Origin: Corynebacterium poyangense
GTDB lineage: Bacteria > Actinomycetota > Actinomycetes > Mycobacteriales > Mycobacteriaceae
NCBI RefSeq assembly: GCF_014522205.1
Contig: NZ_CP046884.1
Span: 2,542,001 to 2,606,000 of the forward strand
Length of the DNA: 64,000 bases
Reading direction: 5' to 3'
Shown: piece by piece, positions 18,020-27,392 of the stretch
Position numbering within the stretch: the stretch's first letter is position 1
Layout: the number at the start of each line of letters is the position of its first letter
Made by a program: the position numbers and the translations under genes
The notes under the pieces: model-generated
Told to the model about the DNA's origin: nothing
What the model saw: only the letters and a program-made list of their open reading frames with translations
Database searches by the model: none

Positions 18020-19302
18020 TGCAAAGACTGCCGCTCTATCTTTGGATTCACCCGGGTAACCCCGTAGAGAGACAGCAAGGAAATCAGCAAGATATAGATT
18101 CCGATGGCAATAGATGTGCCGGTGCTATTCAAAAGGATCTGGGCGATCATTGGCGCAAAGGCGCCACCGATGATCGAACCAATGGCGTAGCCAATGGACA
18201 CACCACTTAGCCGTACCGCCGCGGGGAACATTTCTGCATATAGAGCTGGCTGCGGGCCATAAGTAACACCCAGCAGTATCCCTAGAACCGTCACGGAGAA
18301 CAGGAAAGGCCAGAAGCGAGCGGTGTCAATGAGCAGCCACATGGGGATAGCCCAGACCATCATGGCGATGTATCCAATAACGAAAGTACGAACCCGGCCT
18401 ATGCCATCACAAATCCATCCTGCCCCTAGCGTGCCGAAAACCCAGGCGATAGAGCAGATGAAGGTGAGGAAGAGGACTTCACTGCGCGGCATCTGCAATG
18501 TTTTGGTGCCGTAATTAGAGAAGAACGCAATAGCTAGATAGCCGGCCGCGTTACATCCCGCGAAAATCAAGGCTGCGATGAAGACTAGGCGCTTTGAACT
18601 GCGCATGAGTTCGTTCAGCGGCGCAGAGGATTCCTGCTGAAGCTTTTGCAACTCCGAGAACACCGGGGATTCTTCGACCAAGGAGCGGATCCAGAAACCG
18701 ATGATGATGAGAACAACGGAGGAAAGGAAAGGAATCCGCCAGCCCCAGGCGTCGAACTGCTCCTGGGTGAGGACCGTTGAGAGAATCAACATGAAGAGGG
18801 TAGCCAATAACATGCCGACAGGAACGCCGATTTGGGGGAAGGCGCCAAAGTATCCGCGACGGTGGCGGGGGGCATGTTCGACGGCAAGCATGGCCGCGCC
18901 ACCCCATTCGCCGCCGGCAGATAGACCCTGAAGGATGCGGAGACAGACCAATAAAATGGGGGCGGCCAGTCCAATGGAATGGTAGTTCGGTAGCAAGCCC
19001 ATGAGCATGGTGGCTCCACCCATGCCCAAGAGGGTAAATACTAGAATAATTTTGCGACCGAAACGGTCACCAATGTGACCGGCAAGGATAGCGCCGAGCG
19101 GCCGGAAGAGGAAGCTAATGCCAATGGAGGCCCAGGAGACAACCTGCGCTAGGGCCGGAACGGAGTTGGCAGCGGGGTCAAAGTACTGGGTGGCAAAGAT
19201 CATCCCAGCAGCCTGAGCGTAGATGAAGAAATCAAACCATTCGATAGTGGTGCCTACCATCGAACCAGCGAGGACTTTGCGATGTTCCCGGGTAATACTC
19301 AT
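18016..19302 (-). CDS. MHS family MFS transporter (putative phenylacetate/aromatic acid permease)
   Basis: 428-residue twelve-helix proton symporter of the metabolite:H+ symporter family. Family marks are the N-terminal GTTIEWFDFFIYAQAAG and the loop GHIGDRFGRKIILV between helices 2 and 3. It lies just downstream of paaK on the same strand (27 bases apart), so it is probably co-transcribed with paaK and imports phenylacetate or a related acid. The substrate is an inference from context. Confidence 0.85.
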   Translation of the reverse strand: MSITREHRKVLAGSMVGTTIEWFDFFIYAQAAGMIFATQYFDPAANSVPALAQVVSWASIGISFLFRPLGAILAGHIGDRFGRKIILVFTLLGMGGATMLMGLLPNYHSIGLAAPILLVCLRILQGLSAGGEWGGAAMLAVEHAPRHRRGYFGAFPQIGVPVGMLLATLFMLILSTVLTQEQFDAWGWRIPFLSSVVLIIIGFWIRSLVEESPVFSELQKLQQESSAPLNELMRSSKRLVFIAALIFAGCNAAGYLAIAFFSNYGTKTLQMPRSEVLFLTFICSIAWVFGTLGAGWICDGIGRVRTFVIGYIAMMVWAIPMWLLIDTARFWPFLFSVTVLGILLGVTYGPQPALYAEMFPAAVRLSGVSIGYAIGSIIGGAFAPMIAQILLNSTGTSIAIGIYILLISLLSLYGVTRVNPKIERQSLH

Positions 19303-19329
19303 AGTCGGTGTCTTTTCTGCTCGGGAATA

Positions 19330-20643
19330 CTAATTCTTGGGGCGGTTATCAACGAGGCGTTTCGCTTTGCCGTCACCGAGATCTACCTCATCTTCGATGG
19401 AAACCTGAACCGTCAAACCAATTCGGTTCTTGATGTGTGCTTTCAGCTGAGCTTCAGCGTCGGCCCGTTGGGATTCACTGACTCCAGGGGCAGCTTCCAC
19501 GCGGAGGGTGAGTTGATCCATCCGGCCAGCACGGTCTAGGACGCATTGATAGCGCGGCCGAAGACGATTATCTTCCACAATGATTTCTTCAAACTGGCTG
19601 GGGAAGCAATTAACTCCACGCAGAATAATCATGTCATCATTGCGCGCACTGATTCGCTCCAGGCGTCGCATTGAGCGGGCGGTTCCTGGCAATAACCGAG
19701 TGATGTCATGGGTGCGGTAACGCACTACGGGGAAAGCTTCCTTGGTCAGCGTGGTAATAACTAGTTCTCCGAATTCACCGTCGGGTAGGGGTTTACCGGT
19801 TTGGGGATCCACAATTTCTGGATAGAAGTGGTCCTCCCACATGGTCAATCCGTCTTTAGTTTCAATGCATTCTTGAGCTACCCCTGGCCCCATGATTTCG
19901 GAGAGACCATAAATGTCGGTGGCGTCAATACCAAAGCCGGCTTCAAGTTCATGACGCATTCCTTCGGTCCACGGTTCGGAGCCAAAAATTCCCACTCTCA
20001 AGGAGCACTCTCGGGGGTCTTGACCTTCTGCGCGGATTCGATCCAATAGGTTCAGCATGTATGAAGGGGTGCCCATAATGGCATCGGGCTTGAAATCATT
20101 GAGGATTTGAATTTGGCGTTCCGTCATACCGCCTGAGGTCGGGATTGCCGTGGCGCCGAGTTTTTCCACCCCATAGTGTGCTCCCAAGCCACCAGTGAAT
20201 AAACCATACCCAAAGGTCACTTGAACTTTATCCCCAGGCCGAACCCCTCCTGCGCGCAGGGAACGGGCCATGAGATCTGACCATACTTCAATGTCGTTTC
20301 GGGTGTAGCCCACGACGGTGGGTAACCCTGTTGTTCCTGAGGAAGCATGGATTCGGGCAATGTGTTGTTCACCTACTGCGAACATCCCAAACGGATATTC
20401 CGCTCGGAGATCATTTTTGTCAGTGAATGGGAAAAGCGCTAAGTCCGATAGCTCTTTGAAATCATCCGGGTGGACTCCGTGCTCAGTGAAAACCCTTCGG
20501 TAGTGGGGGACGTTGTAGTAGGCGTGGCGTAAGGAATTCATGGCGCGTTTTGTTTGCAGCGCCGTGATCTCATCACGGGAGGCAAACTCAATTCCGGTAT
20601 CGGGACCATGTTCGGTGGATACTACCTCGAATTTTGTGAGCAT
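19330..20643 (-). CDS. paaK: Phenylacetate-CoA ligase
   Basis: Activates phenylacetate to phenylacetyl-CoA with ATP, the entry step of the pathway. The adenylate-forming motif IHASSGTTGLPTVVGYT (P-loop) and the YGLSEIMGPGVA motif are visible, and the C-terminal domain is typical of PaaK. 437 residues. I chose ATG at 20643 because AAAGGAG lies six bases upstream; the open frame extends 57 bases more. A PaaR-type box lies at 20713-20734 in its promoter region. Confidence 0.94.
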   Translation of the reverse strand: MLTKFEVVSTEHGPDTGIEFASRDEITALQTKRAMNSLRHAYYNVPHYRRVFTEHGVHPDDFKELSDLALFPFTDKNDLRAEYPFGMFAVGEQHIARIHASSGTTGLPTVVGYTRNDIEVWSDLMARSLRAGGVRPGDKVQVTFGYGLFTGGLGAHYGVEKLGATAIPTSGGMTERQIQILNDFKPDAIMGTPSYMLNLLDRIRAEGQDPRECSLRVGIFGSEPWTEGMRHELEAGFGIDATDIYGLSEIMGPGVAQECIETKDGLTMWEDHFYPEIVDPQTGKPLPDGEFGELVITTLTKEAFPVVRYRTHDITRLLPGTARSMRRLERISARNDDMIILRGVNCFPSQFEEIIVEDNRLRPRYQCVLDRAGRMDQLTLRVEAAPGVSESQRADAEAQLKAHIKNRIGLTVQVSIEDEVDLGDGKAKRLVDNRPKN

Positions 20644-20712
20644 GGCGGGCTCCTTTGCTGGGTGAGTTCTCAAGCGATCGCGGGTGGGTGGGTATGCCAC
20701 TCATCCCCAAAA

Positions 20713-20734
20713 ACAAACCGACCCATCGGTCAGT
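20713..20734 (-). promoter_or_regulatory. PaaR-type operator upstream of paaK
   Basis: On the minus strand this 22-mer begins ACTGACCG and continues through GTCGGT. It matches the recalled C. glutamicum PaaR box (ACTnACCG-n2-CG-n2-CGGTnAGT) at all but two fixed positions. The same half-site opens two other boxes in this cluster. Confidence 0.7.
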
Positions 20735-20776
20735 TGTGAGTCACACTACATTGCTTCGGTGAGCCGCGCCACTACT

Positions 20777-21397
20777 TTAGAGCATATTTATGCCGTGGAA
20801 AGAAAGTTCTACGGTAATCTGCGCTAATTCTCGGGGACTGAGCCGACCCCCGGGCTGATACCACTCCGTCAAAGAGTTGACCATGCCAAAAATTAAGCGC
20901 GCCACGGTGTGAGCATCAAGGTCTGGGCGGACCTGGCCTTCGGCCTGAGCTTTCTTCACTAACTCCATGAGGTACTCAGTGAATTTCCGACGTCTCTCCA
21001 GCGCAGCGAGTTCCACCTCGGAATTTCCACGAAGCCGGAGCAAGAGGGTGACATAGGGAGTTTCTTCGCAAAGCGCCAGAGTGGTCCCGCGAATCATTTT
21101 CTCCAGCTTTTCGCGACTACTCCCCCCGCAGCTTTCACACTGCTCAACAACAGATTGAAGCGTTTCTAAAGCACGATCTGTCGCTTCCTGAAGGATCTCT
21201 TCTTTGGAAGAAATGTGGTGATAAATGGCGGATTTACTTAAGCCGAGCCGACCCGCTAAAGCATTCATGCTCATCGCCTCATACCCCACCTCATTAAATG
21301 CTTCTACAGCGGTGCGCACCACCGCTGCCCGATCATGCCCGGGGCGTCCACGTGAGTTTCCCGCTTTGCGAGTTTTTGCCGTCATGCTATCCATCAT
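20777..21397 (-). CDS. paaR: TetR family repressor of phenylacetate genes (PaaR)
   Basis: 206-residue regulator. The N-terminal helix-turn-helix (about 25-65) includes GLSKSAIYHHISSKEEIL, and the C-terminal ligand domain has the pattern of TetR proteins sensing CoA thioesters. It lies between paaK and the divergent paaA, and three identical-looking operators surround the pathway genes, so it is very likely their repressor with phenylacetyl-CoA as inducer. ATGs at 21397, 21394 and 21385 are all possible; none has a strong ribosome site. Confidence 0.88.
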   Translation of the reverse strand: MMDSMTAKTRKAGNSRGRPGHDRAAVVRTAVEAFNEVGYEAMSMNALAGRLGLSKSAIYHHISSKEEILQEATDRALETLQSVVEQCESCGGSSREKLEKMIRGTTLALCEETPYVTLLLRLRGNSEVELAALERRRKFTEYLMELVKKAQAEGQVRPDLDAHTVARLIFGMVNSLTEWYQPGGRLSPRELAQITVELSFHGINML

Positions 21398-21456
21398 GCC
21401 AAGAAGATTTATTCACTGAACAGCGGGCTCGTGGATACTTCCGGTCACAAAGGGAC

Positions 21457-21485
21457 TTGACGTGTGCCGTGTCACACCATAAACT
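21457..21485 (+). promoter_or_regulatory. paaA promoter
   Basis: TTGACG (21457-21462), 17 bases, then TAAACT (21480-21485). The PaaR-type box overlaps the -10 element and the start region, a layout expected for repression. Confidence 0.6.
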
Positions 21486-21504
21486 GACCGAACGATCAGT
21501 TATT
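21483..21504 (+). promoter_or_regulatory. PaaR-type operator in the paaR-paaA intergenic region
   Basis: Begins ACTGACCGAACG and forms a 20-bp imperfect palindrome at 21482-21501 (AACTGA/TCAGTT ends). It agrees with the recalled PaaR box at all but two fixed positions and overlaps the paaA -10 element. Confidence 0.72.
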
Positions 21505-21544
21505 TATCTCTAGCTCACCTCCTAACTCACTTGAGGAGTAGTAA

Positions 21545-22555
21545 ATGACTCAGCAACCAGCCCCTCATTCTCAGGATCAACTCCACTTTGATCAGATTAT
21601 TGAAGAAGATTCACGGATCGAACCACGAGATTGGATGCCCGACGGCTACCGTCGCACCCTCACTCGACAGATTTCTCAACACGCCCACTCTGAGATCATC
21701 GGTATGCAGCCGGAGGCTAATTGGATCAGCCGCGCGCCAAGCTTAAAGCGCAAAGCCATTTTGATGGCTAAAGTCCAAGATGAAGCAGGTCACGGCCTCT
21801 ATCTTTACTCCGCTGCAGAAACTCTAGGCACCAGCCGAGATGAATTGGTAGAGCAATTACTCAGTGGACAAGCGAAGTATTCGTCGATCTTTAACTACCC
21901 GGCACGCACATGGGCCGACATCGGAGCAATCGGTTGGTTGGTCGATGGTGCTGCCATCTGCAACCAAGTACCTCTATGCCGGTGCTCCTATGGTCCCTAC
22001 GCCCGAGCCATGGTTCGGATCTGTAAGGAAGAATCCTTCCACCAACGCCAGGGCTGGGAAATTCTCTATGAACTTTCCCACGGCACCCCGGAGCAAAAAC
22101 AGATGGCCCAAGAAGCAATTAACCGTTTCTATGGTCCCGCGCTGCAAATGTTTGGGCCTCCGGACGGAGACTCCCCCCATTCTCAGCAATCGATGGCGTG
22201 GAATATCAAGCGTTTTTCCAACGACGAGTTACGCCAACGTTTCGTCGACATGATTGTTCCCCAAGCCGAAGCCCTAGGACTTCACTTTGAAGATCCGGAT
22301 CTGAAGTGGAACGAAGAACGTGGCCACTACGACTTCGGGGAATTGGATTGGGCGGAATTTCGCTCCGTCATTCAAGGGAACGGCCCCTGCAACTCGCAGC
22401 GGATGCAGCGGCGTCGTCAAGCACACGAAGACGGCGCGTGGGTTCGGGAAGCAGCTGCCGCCTACGCCCAAAAATGCGCCGACGCCGTGCAGGTGGATTC
22501 ACGCCCCGGCGCTTTGAACACCAGCATGGAAGAAAGGACTCCGGCACATGTCTAA
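21545..22555 (+). CDS. paaA: Phenylacetyl-CoA epoxidase subunit PaaA
   Basis: Catalytic subunit of the multicomponent di-iron monooxygenase that epoxidises phenylacetyl-CoA. 336 residues. Ferritin-like helices carry iron ligands in QDEAGHG and [10 protein letters not shown] (ExxH motifs). GAGGAG at 21533-21538 precedes the ATG. First gene of the paaABCDE-G-J-F-H operon; its stop overlaps paaB by 8 bases. Confidence 0.96.
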   Translation: MTQQPAPHSQDQLHFDQIIEEDSRIEPRDWMPDGYRRTLTRQISQHAHSEIIGMQPEANWISRAPSLKRKAILMAKVQDEAGHGLYLYSAAETLGTSRDELVEQLLSGQAKYSSIFNYPARTWADIGAIGWLVDGAAICNQVPLCRCSYGPYARAMVRICKEESFHQRQGWEILYELSHGTPEQKQMAQEAINRFYGPALQMFGPPDGDSPHSQQSMAWNIKRFSNDELRQRFVDMIVPQAEALGLHFEDPDLKWNEERGHYDFGELDWAEFRSVIQGNGPCNSQRMQRRRQAHEDGAWVREAAAAYAQKCADAVQVDSRPGALNTSMEERTPAHV

Positions 22556-22838
22556 ACAGAATCAGTGGCCACTGTGGGAAGTTTTCGTACGCACCAGCCG
22601 CGGACTATCTCACGTCCACGCGGGTTCGCTCCACGCGCCCGACGCCACCATGGCGCTGCGCAACGCCCGCGATCTCTACACCCGCCGCAACGAGGGAAGC
22701 TCCGTGTGGGTGGTGCCTGCCGAAGCTATTACCTCCTCAGATCCGGACTCGAAGGGTGGGTTCTTTGAATCCGCCAAAGGAAAAAGTTTCCGCCACGCTA
22801 CCTATTACACCAAGAGCGAAGGGGTGAAGCACCTGTGA
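22548..22838 (+). CDS. paaB: Phenylacetyl-CoA epoxidase subunit PaaB
   Basis: 96-residue small subunit needed for PaaABC(E) assembly. It shows the family start [20 protein letters not shown] and the motif [15 protein letters not shown]. It overlaps paaA by 8 bases and paaC by 4, which implies tight coupling of stoichiometry. Confidence 0.95.
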   Translation: MSKQNQWPLWEVFVRTSRGLSHVHAGSLHAPDATMALRNARDLYTRRNEGSSVWVVPAEAITSSDPDSKGGFFESAKGKSFRHATYYTKSEGVKHL

Positions 22839-23668
22839 GCATGACCGCTTCAGAGTCGGCTACCCGTCATTCCCAGGGAGAAGCCATCACCGCCGAAGAG
22901 ATCCAAGAATCTGGGGTTCACGCTCCTGAGGACGTCGCCCGATACGCCCTCTCCCTCGGTGACGATGCGTTAATTTTGGCCCAGCGCCTGGGGTGGTGGA
23001 TTTCCCGCGCCCCCGAAATGGAAGAAGATATTGCCTTAGCCAATATTGCTCTCGACACCCTCGGCCACGCCCGCTTCTTCCTCTCCTACGCTGGCACTGC
23101 CTGGAACAAAACCGAAGATCAACTAGCATACTTCCGGAACGAGGAAGAGTTTTTATCTTCTCGGCTGGTAGAACAAGAAAACGGAGACTTCGGGCAGACC
23201 ATTGCCCGCCAACTTCTTTTTAGCCACTACGCCCTAGACCTCTACCAGGAGCTACAGAATTCTCAAGATAAAACGCTCAGCGCCATTGCGGCGAAAGCGC
23301 TCAAAGAAGTGGAATACCACGTTGATCACGCCCAACAGTGGGTCCTCCGGTTGGGGCTTGGTACCCAAGAATCACATCGCCGGATACAAGAAGGCATCAC
23401 CAATATGTGGCCCTATCTGGGAGAACTCTTTGAGGATCTGGACTTCCACCAAGACTTAGCCCGACGCAATATTGCGGTGCTGCCCTCCACCTTGAAGGAA
23501 CCGGCTTTGTCCCGGATTACCGCAGTTCTCGAGGCTGCTGATTTAGCTGTTCCGGACATTCCCTTTGCCCGCAGCAACGCTCGGACCGGACGGTTCAGCG
23601 AACAACGTGGCTACATCCTCGCGGAAATGCAATCCTTTGCCCGCCAGCATCCTGATGCTACGTGGTGA
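22835..23668 (+). CDS. paaC: Phenylacetyl-CoA epoxidase subunit PaaC
   Basis: Structural ferritin-like partner of PaaA, 277 residues. Helical motifs such as ISRAPEMEEDIALANIALD and LGHARFF fit PaaC. The GTG start overlaps the paaB stop (GTGA); an ATG six bases later is an alternative. Confidence 0.95.
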   Translation: MSMTASESATRHSQGEAITAEEIQESGVHAPEDVARYALSLGDDALILAQRLGWWISRAPEMEEDIALANIALDTLGHARFFLSYAGTAWNKTEDQLAYFRNEEEFLSSRLVEQENGDFGQTIARQLLFSHYALDLYQELQNSQDKTLSAIAAKALKEVEYHVDHAQQWVLRLGLGTQESHRRIQEGITNMWPYLGELFEDLDFHQDLARRNIAVLPSTLKEPALSRITAVLEAADLAVPDIPFARSNARTGRFSEQRGYILAEMQSFARQHPDATW

Positions 23669-23673
23669 TCACC

Positions 23674-24180
23674 ATGCAGCGTCCTCAGGAACCTCAGCTC
23701 GCCGCGATCTGGGATGCCGCGGCCCGTGTCCCTGACCCGGAAATCCCCGTGATCTCCATTGCTGACCTCGGAATTCTCCGAGAAGTAGGGCAAAAAGCCG
23801 ATGGCACCCCGGTCATTACTATTACCCCCACCTACTCCGGATGCCCGGCCATGGACACCATCGCCAACGACGTGGTCGCAGCCGTAGAACCCCTGGGTTT
23901 AGGTACACCCCACGTGGAGTTTTCCCTTTCTCCGGCGTGGAGTACGGACTGGATTAGCGAGGCTGGACGTCAGGCTTTGAAGGACTACGGGATTGCCCCG
24001 CCAGTTCGACGAACACGGACCCCCGGGGTGGTGCCCTTGACCATCACGATGCCTGTGGAATGCCCTCGGTGCGGATCGAGGAACACCACACTGTTAACCC
24101 GCTTTGGGTCTACCTCCTGTAAGGCTTTATATACCTGCCGGGATTGTTTGGAACCCTTTGACTATTTCAAGGAACACTAA
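23674..24180 (+). CDS. paaD: PaaD, Fe-S assembly factor for the epoxidase
   Basis: About 168 residues. An N-terminal MIP18/SufT-like domain carries the DPEIPVISIADLGILR motif, and a C-terminal zinc-ribbon-like part has CPRCGS and CRDC. It is thought to mature metal centres of the epoxidase. I chose ATG at 23674 because the start MQRPQEPQ is the same distance from the DPEIP motif as in E. coli PaaD; GTGs at 23662 and 23665 overlap the paaC stop. Confidence 0.93.
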   Translation: MQRPQEPQLAAIWDAAARVPDPEIPVISIADLGILREVGQKADGTPVITITPTYSGCPAMDTIANDVVAAVEPLGLGTPHVEFSLSPAWSTDWISEAGRQALKDYGIAPPVRRTRTPGVVPLTITMPVECPRCGSRNTTLLTRFGSTSCKALYTCRDCLEPFDYFKEH

Positions 24181-25352
24181 TGACTTCACCTAGCACACCC
24201 GCCCGAAAAAAAGCCGCTTTTCATCCCCTGCGGGTCAATGATATTCGACGCCTGACCACGGATTCTTTAGAGGTGTCTTTTGAGGTACCCGAAGAATTGG
24301 TGGCAGATTATAACTATTTGCCTGGGCAATATGTTGCGCTTCGCGCCACTATTGATGGTCAAGAGGTGCGGCGTTCTTACTCCATCTGCGACATGCCTAG
24401 TGGCGGAACCTTGAAAGTTGCTATTAAGAAGAATCGCGGTGGCTTATTTTCCACCTGGGCCCATGAGCATCTCAAGCCTGGGGAATTTATTGAGGTGATG
24501 AATCCACAAGGAGCTTTTACCTCGCGCACCCACACTACGGCGCTTAATGATCCTGAAGCGCTCTTAGCTGAGGCAGAGGATAAAGCCGGAAGTGACGCGC
24601 CTCATATTGCAGCTATCGCCGCTGGTTCTGGAATTACCCCGATTATGGCTTTGACTCGGACTTTTCTTCATAAGGACCGAGAGGCAACAGTGGAACTGAT
24701 CTACGCCAACCGTGGCGGAAGTGACGTCATGTTTGCCGAAGACATCGGGGATTTGAAGGATGCTTTCCCTACCCGGCTGGCAGTCCACCATGTACTCAGC
24801 CGAGAAAACCGGGTGAATCCGTTGTTTTCTGGTCGGATAGATGAGGAGCGTCTAAATACCTTCTTAGATCGGGTTATCCCGATGGATAGCGTCGATGAAT
24901 GGTTCCTCTGCGGTCCCTTTGACTTAGTGCAGCTTTGCCGAGATACCCTAGCGGAACGCGGGGTAGCCCAGGACAAAATCCGTTATGAGCTTTTCAATAC
25001 CGGTGATCAATCCGCTGGTCCTGGGGTGGGCGCACAGGGCCGGCATATCGAAGCCGATCCCGAAGGAGATAATGTCACCATTTCCTTCAGCGTAGATGGG
25101 TTAAGTGGCGAAGTGCTTTCTCCGCGTAGTGCTCATGAAACTATTTTGAACGCTGCTTTGAGGGTCCGCGATGATATTCCCTTTGCCTGTGCCGGAGGAG
25201 TATGCGGCACCTGCCGCGCCAAGGTCATTAAGGGCGAGTTCGAAATGGATGAAAACTACGCCCTAGAGCCCGATGAGATAGCCGCAGGTTATGTGTTGAC
25301 CTGCCAAACTCGACCCACTTCGGATGAAATCCTCGTGGATTATGACGCCTAA
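24180..25352 (+). CDS. paaE: PaaE, flavin/2Fe-2S reductase of the epoxidase
   Basis: Transfers electrons from NADPH to PaaA. 390 residues. An FAD-binding FNR-type domain with RSYSI (about 65-69) is followed by an NAD(P) domain and a C-terminal plant-type ferredoxin domain with CAGGVCGTC and a fourth Cys in LTCQT. The start overlaps the paaD stop by one base (TAATG). Confidence 0.96.
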   Translation: MTSPSTPARKKAAFHPLRVNDIRRLTTDSLEVSFEVPEELVADYNYLPGQYVALRATIDGQEVRRSYSICDMPSGGTLKVAIKKNRGGLFSTWAHEHLKPGEFIEVMNPQGAFTSRTHTTALNDPEALLAEAEDKAGSDAPHIAAIAAGSGITPIMALTRTFLHKDREATVELIYANRGGSDVMFAEDIGDLKDAFPTRLAVHHVLSRENRVNPLFSGRIDEERLNTFLDRVIPMDSVDEWFLCGPFDLVQLCRDTLAERGVAQDKIRYELFNTGDQSAGPGVGAQGRHIEADPEGDNVTISFSVDGLSGEVLSPRSAHETILNAALRVRDDIPFACAGGVCGTCRAKVIKGEFEMDENYALEPDEIAAGYVLTCQTRPTSDEILVDYDA

Positions 25353-26193
25353 ACCCGATGTTGAAAGACCCGATCTCATGATTGACTATGTTGTTTCCCC
25401 CTCGCGGGTAGCCGAAATTGTGCTGAATAATCCGCGGAAATTAAATGCTCTTGATGAATCCGCTTTGCATCAATTCAACCAGGTATTAGACCAGGTAGAA
25501 GAAGATATTAGTAACGAAAAGATCGGGGCGGTGCTGCTTCGAGGTGAAGGCAAGGGCTTTTGCGCTGGCCGAGATATCTCTGGTTTAGATCCGGCTACCG
25601 ATGATGCCGAGGGTTATTTAAGCTCTATCGTCACTCCGTTGCTGCGTCGAATTGATAGCCTCGCGGTTCCCACATTCGCGGTGGTCCACGGTGTGTGCCT
25701 AGGGGTGGGGTTGGGCTTAGTAATTGCCTGCGACATCGCTTATGTGGCCGAAAATGCCCGCTTCGGGTCTCCCTTTGCCGCCTTAGGCGCAACCCTAGAT
25801 TCCGGTGGACACTACCTCTTTGTGGAACGCCTAGGAGCCCACCGCGCTTTGGATCTTATTATCACCGGGGACCTCATCACCGGGGAGGAAGCGGTGCGTG
25901 CTGGACTTTTCTCCCGGGCGCTACCTGCCGAGGAACTTGTAGAGTTTAGCCGCAGCAAGGCAGAAAAAGCGGCTGCCGGAGCACCTTTGGCGGCTCACGC
26001 TTCTCAGCTGTTAGTACGAGAGATTCGAGATCACCGGCGCGGTCTATGGGAAAGTATTGCGGAAGAAAACACCGCTCAAGGAGAGTTGTGTCGCTCTGCT
26101 GACTATGCCGAGGGATTTGCTGCTTTCCAAGAAAAGCGCCCACCTCGGTTTCAAGGGCATCGCCAATCGACTCAGAACGGGGAAACCCGATGA
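25342..26193 (+). CDS. paaG: Ring-1,2-epoxyphenylacetyl-CoA isomerase PaaG (crotonase family)
   Basis: Converts the ring epoxide of phenylacetyl-CoA to oxepin-CoA. The oxyanion-hole motif GKGFCAGRDISG is present. The two glutamates of enoyl-CoA hydratases are missing (GVGLGL and FAALG in their places), while the Asp of LDSGG, the isomerase residue of PaaG, is kept. The tail SADYAEGFAAFQEKRPPRF also resembles E. coli PaaG. Starts at 25324, 25342 and 25378 are possible; 25342 overlaps paaE by 11 bases, and 25378 has a modest GAAAG site. Confidence 0.86.
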   Translation: MTPKPDVERPDLMIDYVVSPSRVAEIVLNNPRKLNALDESALHQFNQVLDQVEEDISNEKIGAVLLRGEGKGFCAGRDISGLDPATDDAEGYLSSIVTPLLRRIDSLAVPTFAVVHGVCLGVGLGLVIACDIAYVAENARFGSPFAALGATLDSGGHYLFVERLGAHRALDLIITGDLITGEEAVRAGLFSRALPAEELVEFSRSKAEKAAAGAPLAAHASQLLVREIRDHRRGLWESIAEENTAQGELCRSADYAEGFAAFQEKRPPRFQGHRQSTQNGETR

Positions 26194-27392
26194 CTGACGC
26201 TGTTTTGGTGTCGGGGCTTCGTACCCCGGTCGGTCGCTATGGTGGGGCGTTATCCTCAGTCCGCCCAGATAACCTCATGGCGCTTGTGATTCGCTCAGTC
26301 ATTGAGGACGCAGGCATAGACCCTGCGCTTGTTGATGACGTCATCATTGGTAACGCCAACGGCGCAGGTGAAGAAAATCGCAATGTCGCACGCATGGCGT
26401 GGTTGCTCAATGATTATCCCGACACCGTTCCGGGGATCACCATTAATCGCCTGTGCGCCTCCGGCATGTCCGCTATTTCCTTAGCTTCTAGCATGATCCG
26501 CGCCGGTGACGCTGAGATCGTGGTGGCCGGCGGGGTGGAATCTATGTCGCGGGCACCCTGGGTGATGGCTAAACCCACCGGCGCTTTTGCCAAACCAGGC
26601 GAAATAGCTGACACCTCCATCGGTTGGCGCTTTGTTAACCCTATTTTCCAAGCTCAGGAAAAAACCACTTTTTCGATGCCTGAAACCGCTGAAGAAGTAG
26701 CGAGGGTGTGCGGCATTAGCCGATCAGATGCTGATGCGTTTGCGGTTGAGTCTCAACGCCGTGCCCACGCTGCCATCGAGTCGGGTTATTTTGGGAAAGA
26801 GATTGTGCCGGTAGAGATAAGTGACCGTAAAGGAAAGAAAACTCTGGTCTCCGTGGATGAAGGTCCACGACCCGGCACCACTCTTGAGAAACTCGCCACG
26901 CTGCGTCCGGTTGTGGCCGGCGGCGAGGTCGTTACCGCCGGGAATTCTTCCTCCTTGAATGATGGTGCTTCCGCAATCATTGTGGCAAGTGACAAAGCTG
27001 TGGAACGTTATGGTCTGCGACCACGGGCGCTCGTGGCGGGATCAGCGTGCGTCGGACTAAAACCAGAGGTGATGGGTCTAGGTCCTATCCCTGCGGTGCG
27101 CGCGTTGATGCAAAAAACCGGTTGGAAACTGGAGGACGTTGAGGCTCTGGAGCTTAATGAAGCTTTTGCCACTCAATCCCTTGCCTGTATCAGAGAATTG
27201 GGCTTAGACCCGGCGCGAGTCAACGCGTGGGGTGGGGCTATTGCTTTGGGTCATCCTCTGGGATCTTCAGGGTCACGAATCACCATCACCTTATTGAACC
27301 GGTTAGAAGAATCCCGGCAGCGCACCGGAGTTGCCACCATGTGTATCGGCGTGGGCCAAGGGGCAGCCATCGCTGTGGAAAGGATAGATTAA
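26190..27392 (+). CDS. paaJ: 3-oxoadipyl-CoA/3-oxo-5,6-dehydrosuberyl-CoA thiolase
   Basis: 400-residue thiolase that releases acetyl-CoA twice in the pathway. The nucleophilic Cys lies in NRLCASGMSAI (about residue 90). The second set of active residues lies in NVWGGAIALGHPLG-type sequence (here NAWGGAIALGHPLG) and CIGVGQG. The start overlaps paaG by 4 bases. Confidence 0.94.
   Translation: MTDAVLVSGLRTPVGRYGGALSSVRPDNLMALVIRSVIEDAGIDPALVDDVIIGNANGAGEENRNVARMAWLLNDYPDTVPGITINRLCASGMSAISLASSMIRAGDAEIVVAGGVESMSRAPWVMAKPTGAFAKPGEIADTSIGWRFVNPIFQAQEKTTFSMPETAEEVARVCGISRSDADAFAVESQRRAHAAIESGYFGKEIVPVEISDRKGKKTLVSVDEGPRPGTTLEKLATLRPVVAGGEVVTAGNSSSLNDGASAIIVASDKAVERYGLRPRALVAGSACVGLKPEVMGLGPIPAVRALMQKTGWKLEDVEALELNEAFATQSLACIRELGLDPARVNAWGGAIALGHPLGSSGSRITITLLNRLEESRQRTGVATMCIGVGQGAAIAVERID

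Noticed and set aside
21461..21477. GlxR (CRP-type) site in the paaA promoter
   Set aside because: TGTG and CACA halves are six bases apart, two short of the GlxR spacing.
22306..22827. 173-codon frame across paaA and paaB
   Set aside because: It is out of frame with two certain subunits, Arg-rich and without family features.
27227..27391. 55-codon extension upstream of paaF
   Set aside because: It overlaps the thiolase in another frame; ATG at 27392 shares the thiolase stop and matches the family start.
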